A stretch of DNA of 64,000 nucleotides from Nectonema munidae (lineage: Eukaryota > Nematomorpha > Nectonematoida > Nectonematidae): contig JAUIRK010001010.1 of NCBI GenBank assembly GCA_030549495.1, forward strand, positions 515,119 to 579,118, given 5' to 3'. Positions 34,330 through 45,829 of the stretch are shown piece after piece. Position numbers and translations under genes: made by a program. Each line of letters begins with the position of its first letter. Positions within the stretch are counted from its first letter, which is position 1. A model generated the notes under the pieces. That model was not told the origin of the DNA and made no database searches. It saw only the letters and a program-made list of their open reading frames with translations.

Positions 34330-35292
34330 TAGTGGAGAGAAAAAATTAGCATCATTTGCTAATTAGATTAGTAAAGTTTTTCTTTGGATTAGTTAACAAT
34401 CCTTTACTAACTTTATTAGTTACGGCTAAGAATTATGCTATTTTCTCAGATATAAATAAATAAAATAATAAACCTTAAATAAATAGATATTTTTTATATT
34501 ATATAAAGTCCAACTTTTTATGGGGGTATGCGCCAAAAAAGTCTATTCTGATAAGGATGCGCTTGAATATTTTAATCTTTATGAAACGATTAACTATCAA
34601 CATAATCCAAAAATTTGTATTATAAAAAGGACTTAATGAAGTAGACAATTTTATTTTCCTAAAGTCCACTTAGGTCGTTAAGTCTAACTGAGTTTTAAAT
34701 ATAAAATTATCATAGATAAAAAAAAATTTTAGTTCTTCAAAAAATGTTGGTTATTTTCATTATTTATGTAAAAAACTTTATTTTTGACGTTAGGTGCCAC
34801 CGGTATCAAAGAACTCATTAAAAAGGGATTAATTTTTGAACTAGAAAATCATAAAGGCGCCATTTATGATTATAGTGCCACTTTTGGCGCATGCGCCAAT
34901 AGTTGGCCACCACTTCACTAGCACTAGACGCAACATCCATTATTTCATTTAATGTTGGTAGATGTGAATTAATAACAAACACAGTATGCACTCATGAAAA
35001 TACAAAGAAGGCCTCATTTGAATTATACAAATAGAAATTTAGATGCCGTTAAGAAATTTTTTTACAAATTTTGAGGTTAGGTTACACTTTCAAAGTAGAA
35101 AACCTTTCCGTTGTTGGATATTTTGACAATAGAGCCTTTATTGATTTAGCTACTATGCGTAAAAAAATTTTCTAATGATTAATTCAGCTACACTTAGCTT
35201 TAGTAAACCTTACTAATTCATTAGTGAAAACTTGGAAAAAAGCGTTTACAAATTGAATTAGTAAGTGGAGCTAATTTTTTTCCTATGAGACT
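34330..35292. repeat. candidate ~960-bp element with inverted ends
   Basis: GAAAAAATTAGCATCATTTG at about 34338 is mirrored on the other strand by GGAAAAAAATTAGCTCCACT ending at about 35287, followed on both sides by TACTAATT/CTAATT words. The interior has no ORF and a few 'gcgcc' words. Mismatches are many and no target-site duplication was found, so this may be a decayed MITE or coincidence. Confidence 0.3.
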
Positions 35293-37240
35293 TCAATAAC
35301 ATGATCCATCATTATTGATAAATAGACTCACAATACAACTGAAAAGATATTTCAATCTTCAAGCAAATATAAATCATTCAAAAGCCATCAAAGGAAAATT
35401 AATGGTTTTGTAGTAAGCAAAAACTTATTCGTGACACGTTTGACTCTTTTTCCCGATTAAAGTAAAAAATACTTCGGTTTCTATCAAAATCGACTTATTC
35501 AATTCGTATTATGATAACTGTGGACTTCATTCATATTAAAAGAAGTAAGGAAAGACAATTTAAAATATATAAATATCTCCCAAACCCTCAAGACAACCAC
35601 GCATAGTTTTTAGCCACTACCTTGCTAAACCTCAAAATGATAAAGACGCGCTTTAACTACACATGTCTTTATTAGGTATCCGGTAATTTCATCGTGGTAA
35701 TAATCAATTACATATTGCTACCTGGAACCAAATACTTCTTCTGTATTTAATTTAATATTTGATTTGATATAATAATAATAATGTGAAAAAAAATGTGTGA
35801 AAATCATTGTGTTTTTGAATATTCATTCAATTTCACATTACTACAATTCAGCTAGATTTTATAGTGTATCTAATTTTATGCTTTTTTTCCTGTATGTTTG
35901 ATTTGATATAATATGAATGGAGAGAAATCGGTGTAAAAATCAAAGTGTGTAGGATGGAAATAATAAAATTTTAATGACAGTGCTATTGTAACAACGTATC
36001 AGACTGTTGAATGTTTCATTAAGTTAACTAAAAAAATAAGCACACTAGTTTCTAATATAATTACTCTATTTTCTACATATCTAAGTTTTAGAAAAATCAA
36101 TTTTATCACATAAATTTGCCTATAAATAAATCATTTTAAATATAGATTTCTAAGGATCACTAATTTTATAAATATATTTTCATAAATTGAAACTCTTTAT
36201 TGTGTTGTCCCCGGAAATTTATTAGAAACAAAGAACTTCATTATAATGTACTCAATTTTGAATTAATTGCAAGTAATTTAAGTTGGCTAATAATACTAAA
36301 TGAGATACACAAAATGTTGAAAATTTTATACTGAATTTGAACATAGAATCTATTTTCTATAAATATTCCTTAAAAAAATCAATAAATCTAGGTCTTCGTT
36401 TAATACTATTTCTAATAATTGGTTAATTTCATTTTTTAAATTTTAAAATCAAAAGACCATTTTTCATTGTAGTTATTTTGGTTTGCATTATTTATAATGA
36501 ACTATTTTCCTCAAAATAAATCAAATCAGGACGTTTGGCAAATATTGCAAATTTTATTTTCCTGTCAAACTTTTTATTTCTCAAAATGTATGGTAACTAT
36601 TTTTTTAAATTATCCTACTCCATAATCAATCAAAAGTTTAAAAATTTAAGAAGAGGAAAAAAAATGCGAGAATAGGTAAAAAAAGAATCCCGGGAGTTTT
36701 CTCAAAAAAGTACACATATACTTATACATATGAAAAAAAAATTTGTTTCATGCTATATGTAAGAAATTTTATGCAAGAATGGTCTTTAAAAGTTATTTTT
36801 TCCGATTTTGGCAGTCATTCAACGAAAAGGCTTATGAGGCTATGAATGCTATTGAATCCGCTAAGAAAAGGACCAAGTTAATTCCTATTCTCTCGATAAT
36901 CTAATATGACATATATATAGACGCAGTATAAATTACTTTAATTATACAACTGAGCTTCTGAAGGTAAAAGTTTAGATATACTGTAAGCCCCTATTATTGA
37001 ATATAAAACATAAATTTTTCAAAGTTTTATTCTTGTAAACTATTCTCTTAAATAATAAGCCTCTGAAGGACTGAACACTTTTATTGAATCCAAAACTCTT
37101 CAATAAAGAAAGATTGGACTATTTGAATTTTGATCATCTGATTTTAATTTTAAACTTCAAAAAATTTTTTACAAAATCAAATTATATTAAAAGTAATTTT
37201 TTTGGGATCCGGCTATTGTTACCCGTGGGGCGACTAAGAA
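35293..37240. other. AT-rich intergenic DNA, no gene supported
   Basis: A short frame at 36810-36905 (SFNEKAYEAMNAIESAKK) after an AG acceptor-like site is composition-wise unusual for this region but has no partner exon or known domain. Confidence 0.35.
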
Positions 37241-37254
37241 TTTTAAATTGAATT

Positions 37255-37560
37255 CAGTGTTTTCATCAAGAAGATTCTTTAATATGGAAGCTCTGAGTTC
37301 GCGTTAATGTGCTAAATCTGTCTTCTTCGAGCATTCTTCGAAGATAGATGCGAAAAAAACTTGTGATGTAGTAGAGCTACCAATGAAGGATCATCATAGA
37401 ATGAAGGGCAAAACGTTCCTAATTTACTGGCAACGACGTATGCTATTTTGATCAATATTTTTTTTTGAAATCTTAAAAAGTTGAATGAATTAAACATCAA
37501 AATTGATGTTTTAAGCAAATTTTCTTATATACAATTTAAAGAAGTTTAAATTTAAAATTG
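37255..37560 (+). mobile_element. family S core fragment
   Basis: agaagattctttaat at about 37268 and gagctaccaatgaaggatca at 37373 match the reverse complement of 7000-7090 in the complete copy, and 44150 in the large copy. It carries the relic peptide VELPMKDHHRMKGK. No satellite or terminus remains. Confidence 0.5.
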
Positions 37561-40140
37561 CTAGTATTAATTTCACTTTACCAACAATACATGCCAAACT
37601 TGATATTGTTTGTAGTATCTAGATGTGTAACTAGACATGATCCCCCACTTTAATTGTGTCAGCCTGTTCGTAATCAGAGTTAACATTTTGGAACGAAATT
37701 GATTTAGCTTTTCCCCCTCGAACGCATCTCGGTTATAATTGGCTAGCATGCAAACTTTCTTTTTAGTTGAGCAGACGCGTAAAAAATGTGCGTTCTCAAG
37801 AAAATAATGGCAGCGTGCCTTCCCTTTTTTAACATTATGCGAAATCGGCGTTTGGTATGACGTATCATTTTGTTTACTTTTTCAAAGGGAACGAATGAGG
37901 GTGCGTTGAATGGTTGTTCAGAAAAAGTTATCTCAATTTTTACTTATCTCTAGTAAAGAAATCTTATGAACTGAGAAGCAGGAGGTTATACATCTAGGAA
38001 GAATTGAAGGCTTTGATAAAAGCTCCCAGGAGAGAAGACACTGCAGTTCATGCACTAATGAACGTTCACGCTGGTGCATGAAGAGATAAATGCTTTAGCA
38101 GTCAGTTATGTCGCTTTCTTAGGAAACTTCTACGCTATAGGTCAAATTCACTGCCGGTACCACGAACGATTAGGATTATTCAGGTTATTCGGTAATATAC
38201 TTTGATGAAGGCTCCTGCTTCGGTCTTTGCACTATACGATAAAGACAACGGCAAGGGCGGAACCAATGGCAAGGTATATGCAGCATAAATTACTCACAAA
38301 CTCTCGCCATTCTGCCAGCTTCATCACGATGAATGATGATTATATTAATTATTTTAAATTGTTTCTTAATTAGGACAGCAAAGCTATTAACTTATAAAAA
38401 TAATATTGCAAAAGACTTTATTTTCACATTTGAGCATATTGCATCTCTTCGCCATGCGGTTTTTGCGCCTTAAATTAATTGTAAGTTGTTTATTTATTTC
38501 TTTGTTTCTTAATTTCGTAAATAGTACATTGACCAGTACAAAAGATTGCTTGTTATCTAAAAACAAATTATCAAGTTTATTTACTACTCCACTACCATTC
38601 GTCGTCAACTATAAAACACGTAAACAAAACAGAAAAGGATAAGTTACTTTTTGCACGATTTAAAATCTAAGAAAAGAAATACTTGAGTGCAACCAAAGAA
38701 TTGACATCATACCAAATCAGTTAATAATAATAATCTATTTAGAAGAGTAGTTTTAAGACATTTATTTTATTTAACCTTTCATTTTCACTTCAATTTTTTT
38801 CCTATAAATATTATAAAAAAATTATAGTATGAATAAAAATATGTCAGTAAAATTCCCTTCTGCGTACATCTTTAAAATTTAAAAGCTATAAAATTGTATG
38901 AATGTGCATTGAAATTTCATTCTTAGCTACGTGCATTTCTCTTTACCAAGTTAAGCACACTTCAATGATCCATTAGTGTACACCTTTTTTCTTTATAAGC
39001 TACCGAGTTGCTAAGGGTTCAGGCCTTAAATCAGGTCAAAAATTAAGCAACTTGCTTAGCAACCCTCATGCCTCCTGGATTTCTTGCTAAATTTTTGAAA
39101 TTGTAAACATCGCCTTCATTTTCCCAAGAAATAGGACTCATTTTGAGTTAATTTAATTATATTTAATGTAATTTTACATTATAATTTATTATAACATAAT
39201 TTAATAAAAATGTTTTAGGTAATAAAAAAATAATGCTAAGCAACCACCTAAGCAACTTAAGACCTGAAAACGCCCTCCACCCTTAGGAACCTGAGGCCTG
39301 ATCCAGAAAATAGAGTTGTTTATAAAAAAATTGTATAAGTCTTTCATAATAATATTAGAAGCTTGTGTAGCACATCTTGTGTATAATATTGCAAGCAAGT
39401 TATAAGCATAATATAATTGACCAAAATAAATACGGTGTTGTTAATTGCTGTGTGTGTATATAGGACTATTGTAATAGATATCAAGACATTTCGTACCCAA
39501 GTCATTTCACACAAAAATAAAAAAAACTGGGTAAGAAACGCCTAAATCTTGTTATGGAATGTCTCGCATATGAAACAATTTATGTAAGAAATGTCTTGAA
39601 CCATGTATATAGATGTCAATATTGAAGTAACTGAGAATAAAGTTTTATATACCGGTTCAGCGTATTGAAAGTTTCATATAGTACGGTTTTATTGTTTATA
39701 AGCAAAATCTTTATTTTTCAAAGATTTGGAAAATAAATAGATTTGGTAATGGTGTACATACTAGCTTCTGTTGAAATTATAAGAAAAGATGGTATAAAAC
39801 GAAAAATTATGAGTCTTTATTCAAAGTACTTAAAAACAAAAATCATAAGAGACCAATTTAGAAAAAAATATTTGTTTCAAAATTTAACATTATCAGAGAT
39901 GCTAGCAATTTACATACATTGATAGTAATAATACTATAAAAATGGTAAAACTTGATTTTATCACTTTTGGTTGATCTTTATAGTTGTGAAATTAGGAAGG
40001 TGAACACTAAAATAAATAATTTATTGAGCACTTAAAATGTAAATTTTCGCAGACAGTCGGCTTTTTCAAACACAAAATGATTATGGGTAAGGGGGAGAGA
40101 ACGATTTAGTTTGAGGCAAAGAGAGTGACGGAGGATTAAA
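37561..40140. other. intergenic DNA, possible small repeat at 38998-39310
   Basis: GTTGCTAAGGGTTCAGGCC (39008) and the inverted-like set gcttagcaaccctc / gctaagcaaccacc / cacccttaggaacctgaggc (39055-39300) suggest a decayed palindromic element. Elsewhere there are AT-rich spacer and short unsupported frames (38387-38642 on both strands). Confidence 0.3.
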
Positions 40141-40149
40141 ACATATGTT

Positions 40150-40971
40150 TTTGTGAAATTATCTCTTTTTATTTTAAGTGTTCATTTCCGTATTCAATTT
40201 TCGCAATTAGCATGTGAAAAATTATGAAAGTGACAATCAAATTTTTGGTTTATGTCTGAAAATTGTGTCTAAGAATATTATTCAAATTAAAAAAAAATAT
40301 TTTTTTATACTAAAGCAACCATGCCTATTTAAATTGCCGAGCCATTTTTCACAATTAAGTTGTCAAAATGTCTGAAAGTGTCAATCAATTTTGCGGTTTA
40401 TGTCTGAAAATTTCCTCCAAGAATATTAATTTAATTTTAAACAAAGTATATTTTTATACCAAATGGATCATGCTGATATAATTTCTCAACTCAGATTTAG
40501 CAATTAAGGTTTTGAAATGTCTAAAAGTGTCAATTACATTTGAGGTTTACGTCTAAGAAAGTGCCTCCAAATCATTTATCAACATTTTAAATAAAATGTA
40601 TATTTTTTTAAATATATCAAATATGGTGATTATTTCTTGACTTCCTTTTTGAAATTAGAATGTGAAAATGTCAATCAAATTTATTAATTTGGTCTGAATT
40701 TTTTTTTAAAAATTAAGTTAATACCATTTTTTGGCTAAATTTTGATCATTAATGTGAAAAAATGTGTCAAAGTGCAAATAGAAGTATGTATATATGTCTG
40801 AAAATTATCTTATATTTAAATTTTTTCTTTTACGATGCTCAGTTCATTTCAGATCTTAGTTTTCGTAATTAGGATACAAAAATGTGTCAATCAAGTTTGA
40901 CATTTCGGAAAAAAATAAATTCTGAAAAAAAATCAATTTTCTCAAAAAACTCAAATCAAATAATTTATTTT
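40150..40971 (+). repeat. satellite A array, about 5 diverged units
   Basis: Words gtcaatcaaatttg, ggtttacgtctgaaa, ctccaagaatatt, atatttttataccaaat and catgctgattt recur at roughly 150-bp spacing, with heavy divergence between units. The same satellite occurs at 56.49-57.74 kb and, inverted, at 7.44-8.03 kb. Confidence 0.7.
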
Positions 40972-40977
40972 GATTTA

Positions 40978-43209
40978 ACATAACATAACATAACATAATT
41001 TTATTAGCGAAAGTAGGCAGAGCCTGTTAATTATCGCATCTGAGTAAAGGAAAGAAGAAGGGGAGAATGCAATGTTAGCAGAGCTCAAACATTCTGTCTT
41101 TACAAAATTCATCCAATTTGTTCTTAAAATCATATACGTTTGGAGCATTAATAATATCATCGTGAAGTGAATTCCAGTCATTAATCATTCTTTCAGAGAA
41201 AAACCTTCTAAGTAGGACTTTTTACAAAACGATTTCTGAAATTTTTGAGAGTGGACTCTTTGGTTACTTTTTGAAAAATCAGGTAAAATTCTAGAGTTGA
41301 TGAGCATCTTTCCATGAAGGATATTATAAACGGTAATCATGTCTATCCTTTTGAAACGATAGAGTAAGGAAGGTAGATTTAGTTTCATGAATCTTTCCTT
41401 GCAGCTTAGGTCTTTTAAACCATGGATATCTTTAGTGATAGACCTTTAGACTTCCTCAATTTTGAAAGCATCATAGTCATAATAAGGATAAGAAATTACA
41501 TTTCCATATTTTAAGATTGGTCTTATTAAAGCTAAAGAAGTGGAGCCGTAGTAGTATCGAATGTGGAGAAAGATTTAGACACTTGATGATAAGTAGCGAA
41601 TGCTTTAGAAACTCTCTTTGAAATATTTTTAAAGAAAAGGAGATCAGTCGTAACAATCACTTCCGAATCATTTTGTCAATCAACCTTCTCAAGTTTATGA
41701 CAGCCGAGGAAATATTTTCTATCATTTTGATGTCCTATTTAAAAATGTGTGCATTTAGCGAAGTTAAATTTTAATCCCCATCTGTTGCACCATTCAAAAA
41801 CTTTTATCAAAACACGCTGTAAGTTAGAGCTATCACAATCATCAGAAACATCATATAATTTAATATCATCTGCAAATACCTTGAATTTTGAGGAGATAAC
41901 GTTGAAGAGGTGATTTAAAAATATGTTGAAAAGTAGAAGGCCCAGTACGGAGCCCTGTGGAACTCCACTCAAAACTAATTTTTCCTTTGAGCGCTGACCA
42001 TTCAAAACAACAATTTGCTTCCTATCATGTAGATAGTCTTCAATCCAGCTAAGTATATTACCATTTATGCCATAGGAGTTCATTTTACAAATCATATATT
42101 TGTGAGGTAATGAATCAAATGCTTTTTGGAAGTCAAGATATAGTACGTTAACAGCAGTATTATTTTCTAGCATATGAACAACATCATTTTGGAACTCCAG
42201 AAGATTGATCACTGCTGATTTTGATTCAAGCATTTTACAAAAAACAGAAATTATGCTTACAGGCCTGTAATTACATGGTTGCTTTCTATCACAAGATTTA
42301 TATATGGGCACAATTAAAGCAGTTTTCCATATGTCCAAAACTTTTCTTTCTTGTATAGATTTATCAAAAAGAATTTTGAGAAGAGTTACTAGAACATCAG
42401 ATAGTTCACTTATAATAAATGGATGAAGGTTGTCAATTCCAGCTGATTTGAATTTCTTTAACAACTTCATTAACAGCTTTCATCAACACATGATAAATCC
42501 ACTGAAGCATTGGGAGAACATAGAGGAATATTGTAATCATAACAGTTTGTAAGAGAAAAAACTGCACCAAAGTATTGACTAAAGATATTCGCACTCTCGA
42601 GATCACAATTTGTGGTAGTTCCATCAGCCTATAAAATTCGTTGAGAACATATGCCTTAAATATATTTAGTAAACTTATAACATATAACTTAAATATATTT
42701 TAGTTTACATATGACCAGAGCTTCTTTGGATTCTGGTTGTAGTTTGAGACCAGATTCTTTTAGAATGAAATCTTTGCTTTATGTGTTGTACTTCGTAAAG
42801 TGTTCAAAACTTTTTTCAACTTATCAAGAAAAAAAATATGCTTAGTCCTAAAAAACTTGTTAAAGAACCTTTTCTTTTTCTTGACAAGCTTTTTTATTTC
42901 ATACGTTATATAACTATTTGACTTCCTTGATGCACACCTTATAGGAATGTAGATATCAATTAGTTTGTAAAGTTTATCAACAAATAGAGAATATAAGTTA
43001 TTAAGGATAAGATACTTGTAAGATTGCCAGTTAACTCTGGTTAAAGCCAACTTTATAGCGTCATAGTTCCCTCTATAAAGATTGCGCTTTTTAACAATAG
43101 ATACAGAACTAAATGTATGATTCTGAGTAAGTTTGAAGTGTATACATAAATGATCACTTCTAACAAGGGGAGGGAGGAATGATAAGCATGAATTAACTCA
43201 GGAAAATAA
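40978..43209 (-). mobile_element. CR1/jockey-type LINE, 5'-truncated, with target-site duplication
   Basis: GATTTA flanks the insertion at 40972-40977 and 43210-43215. On the minus strand the element starts inside the endonuclease (SDHL near 43150) and ends in an (ATGTT)n tail at 40978-40998. Between them are reverse transcriptase and a C-terminal domain. It sits inside a family S element; the copy at 57.7 kb shows the same junction without an insertion. About 2.2 kb of an expected 4-5 kb element is present, typical of incomplete reverse transcription. Confidence 0.8.
41739..42470 (-). pseudogene. LINE reverse transcriptase, CR1/jockey clade
   Basis: A 243-codon open segment holds the RT blocks in order: KSAGIDNLHPFIISELSD, WKTALIVPIYKSCDRK, NYRPVSIISVFCKMLES, LYLDFQKAFDSLPHKYM, LSGVPQGSVLGLLLFNIF and FADDIKLY. 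FADD replaces the usual YADD catalytic box. The 'G..Q.GF' part between SKIFE and the first aspartate is shortened, so a deletion is likely (CKMLES runs directly into KSAVINLLEFQ). Downstream frame pieces at 41388-41185 (LPSLLYRFKRIDMITVYNIL) and 41181-40975 complete the C-terminus in shifted frames. Endonuclease C-terminal residues are at 43190-42760 (SDHL; LTRVNWQSYKYL). Confidence 0.75.
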
Positions 43210-43463
43210 GATTTAGGACTAAATTCTCACCAAAAATAACCTTTAAATTTACAATAATTTTTTAAAACAATATCGTCCATGTTTTTCATTTATGTATTCC
43301 CTTTTGGACATTACAATTTTAAAATCAAGTGAAAGTGTCAATCGAATTGGTAAAAATCCGTTTTTTTGAAAAAACATTTGTCAAGTTTTTTCTTACAATC
43401 GTTATTTATTATAGTACAACTATTTGAGTATGGGAGAAGTAAGGGAACTGAAGGCACATTGAA

Positions 43464-43736
43464 ATGAGAAAGCGTGATCATAAGAAAATTGAAATAGTAA
43501 CTCGTAATAAAGTGCTTTTATATCGTCAATATAATAATCCTTTCAGAAGCAATATAGTTTTAAAAAACAAGCATATGAGTTGTCTGCAAAGAAGATATAC
43601 CATTTTTCAACGAACTAGGAAATGGTATAAAAATCTAGTTTTGAGATTCTCAAAAAACATTTTCACCGTGAAGAAGAAGCTCCTACATTGTGAATCAAAA
43701 ATCTTTAAACCTTTATTTTATGAGTTAATATTTTAA
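43464..43736 (+). pseudogene. internal ORF relic of family S, unknown protein
   Basis: A 90-codon frame (MRKRDHKKIEIVTRNKVLLY...) has homologous but broken sequence at 57870-58060. Its end (RKWYKNLV...VKKKLLHCE) has homologues at 19960-20010 and 25920-25980 (HLNREATPPLRMK). The composition is basic with regular hydrophobics, and the match between copies extends over codons. It is therefore probably a fossil of a protein encoded by the ancestral element rather than noncoding filler. I do not recognise the family; no transposase catalytic motif is visible. Confidence 0.4.
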
Positions 43737-45458
43737 TAATCAATTTACCAAAAAAGTTATCTGAAATTTTCAAACATTTAGTGTTACAATAACTATGAAG
43801 ATATAGCTATTCTCAATTTTTTTTATAAATGTGAATCAAATTTGACAAATTTTTCCTTCGGTGTGAATGCGAGAGTATTTTAGATTGTAAAGGTGGAAAA
43901 CTTTTTCTAATAGAAAAAAAGAGGATTATGAATGATTTCATCAAAAACAGGAATTTTAAAAAAGGATTGGTTAGCAAACATTAAGAGTGATATCTATTCA
44001 TATCCCCTGATACTACAATACAATATTATTAAAAAAAGACAAGATTAACAAAGACTTCAATAGAAAAGTTTTGAAATCCCTTAAATTCTGAGCTAAATAA
44101 ATCTCCGAAAAAGATTTTTCCCAACATAGATGGCACAAAATGAATTTCTGATGAAAGTAGAGCTACCAAGCAAGGACAAGTTTAGAATGAATGTTTATAG
44201 CAAATTTGTAAGCAAAACAATAGAAGTCCTATTGAACTATATAATTCAAAGATATCTTTTTAATTATTATTAAACGAAGAGAAGGATAAAATGAGAAAAA
44301 GGAATCAAACCAGGAGGGGAAAAAGTGCTCGCTCCCATCTATAAGGTTATTACAGAACGAATTTCATGAGAAATAAAAATTTATAAATTTTAAGTTTTTA
44401 AGCTTTTAGAGAACATGATCTCAGGTTACTTTGAGTAGAAATTTGGTCGCATCCCTATTTATGAGATTGATAAAAGCATTTGACAAAATATCGTCGTGAT
44501 AAAATAGAGAAAGTTTGATTTGAACGAAAATTATTCATTAATCATAAAAAAAATAACTGACCACAAATTAACCAAAGTTAAACAGTAACCGCGATTTAAA
44601 TCTAGCGAGAAAAAAATATTTTGAGAACCAAATTGAGTGTGTTCGATTTGCTGTGTATGAATAAGTTTATTTAAAAATAATGAAAGAAAGTATTTGGCGT
44701 TAAGTCACCTGTGAAAGTTAATTTACTGACAGGTAAAATATTTTGGGCTAATTAATCACTTAATTTACTGACAGGTAAAATATTTTGGGCTAATTAATCA
44801 CCAAATCTTGGTTTATTAAATATATTAAGCGAAAAAAATATGGAATTTATAATATATTTTAAAGTTTATATATTTGGCATTGGTTGAACGGTTTGATTGA
44901 TATTTTGAAAGATTTTATTGATTTTCATAAAAAATAAATGACACCATCAGATTCGCAATCAATTATTTAGTCGGTTCACTCGAAAATTTTGTAAAAGTAT
45001 TAAATATTTTAAAGTAAAAAGAGGGGGCTAAAATAGCACCCCCCCTCCTCTCATCACTGAGGAAATAAAAATATGCCATCACGGATAGGGTTAATGAAGA
45101 ATTTGATGAATTTTTTGATAAAAGAGAATAGGAATTCATAATAGATCAGAAAATGAATAAAAAAATGTTTATTGTTGCAATTGACAAAGATACAACTAAC
45201 AAAAACATACGAAAAGTTGAAAAAAAAAGAAATAAAAGCATCAAAAGAAATATTCACTTACATAAGCTTAAAAAAGAAGAATAGAGAAAACAAAGAAATT
45301 AAATTGTAGTTGTATTACTGCAAATTCATTGGCAGGAAAATAGACATAACCCTTAAGATAATAAATAATAGAAATGTTAATAAAAAAGAAAAACATTAAA
45401 CTATATTATTTCTTCCTAATAAAGAATACATTGGCCACACTGTTATCGAATCAACTGA

Positions 45459-45818
45459 TTGAAAATCTCTTTTTATTTCAATAAAAAATTTGCTCGAAAA
45501 AAAGGTTTTGCTTCAGAATACAATGTGCTAGAAATGATATCTTGTGATGGAACTGAAATTAATACACGTTGGAAAAATCGTGTTGTAACAAGAATAGAAG
45601 CTTACCTAAATAAACCGTTACACTTGAATTTATCATTTCATCATATAGAATTACCATTTATGCATCTTTTCATATATTTAAATGGCGCTACAACTCGTCC
45701 AAATACTTATAATGGAATTTTGAAAAACAAGTTTTCAGGAGATATATGGAATTTGCCGTTAATAAAGTTTTATCCTTTAAAACATTATTTTAAAAATTTT
45801 AATTTTCAAGACATTTAA
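45459..45818 (+). pseudogene. fragment of a mobile-element-associated protein, family not named
   Basis: A 119-codon frame contains MISCDGTEINTRWKNRVV, IEAYLNKPLHLNLSFHHIE, LPFMHLFIYLNGATTRPNTY and FSGDIWNLPLIKF. I recall a repeated arthropod and cnidarian protein group with the pattern 'IGCDGT.VN.G..GG.IR..E..L..PLQW..C.LH.NELP.RHL...LDG.T..P..F.G', usually element-associated, which this resembles. It begins at a non-ATG codon and has no neighbours that extend it, so it is a remnant. The family assignment is from memory and uncertain. Confidence 0.4.
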
Positions 45819-45829
45819 ATTTTAAATCA

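Larger units (their letters stand above)
40150..45090 (+). mobile_element. family S element, large copy split by a LINE
   Basis: Satellite A units fill 40150-40971; the core resumes at 43210 and runs to about 44850; one or two satellite B units follow on the minus strand (44860-44990). The right end is a G/C-run block and the terminus CCCTATCCGTGATGGC read inward on the minus strand from 45090, with TTAA at 45091-45094. Left terminus is eroded. Without the 2.2-kb LINE the element would be about 2.7 kb. A 44-bp tandem duplication sits at 44716-44803 (tttactgacaggtaaaat). The terminus aligns in structure with both ends of the 4.1-8.4 kb copy. Confidence 0.65.
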
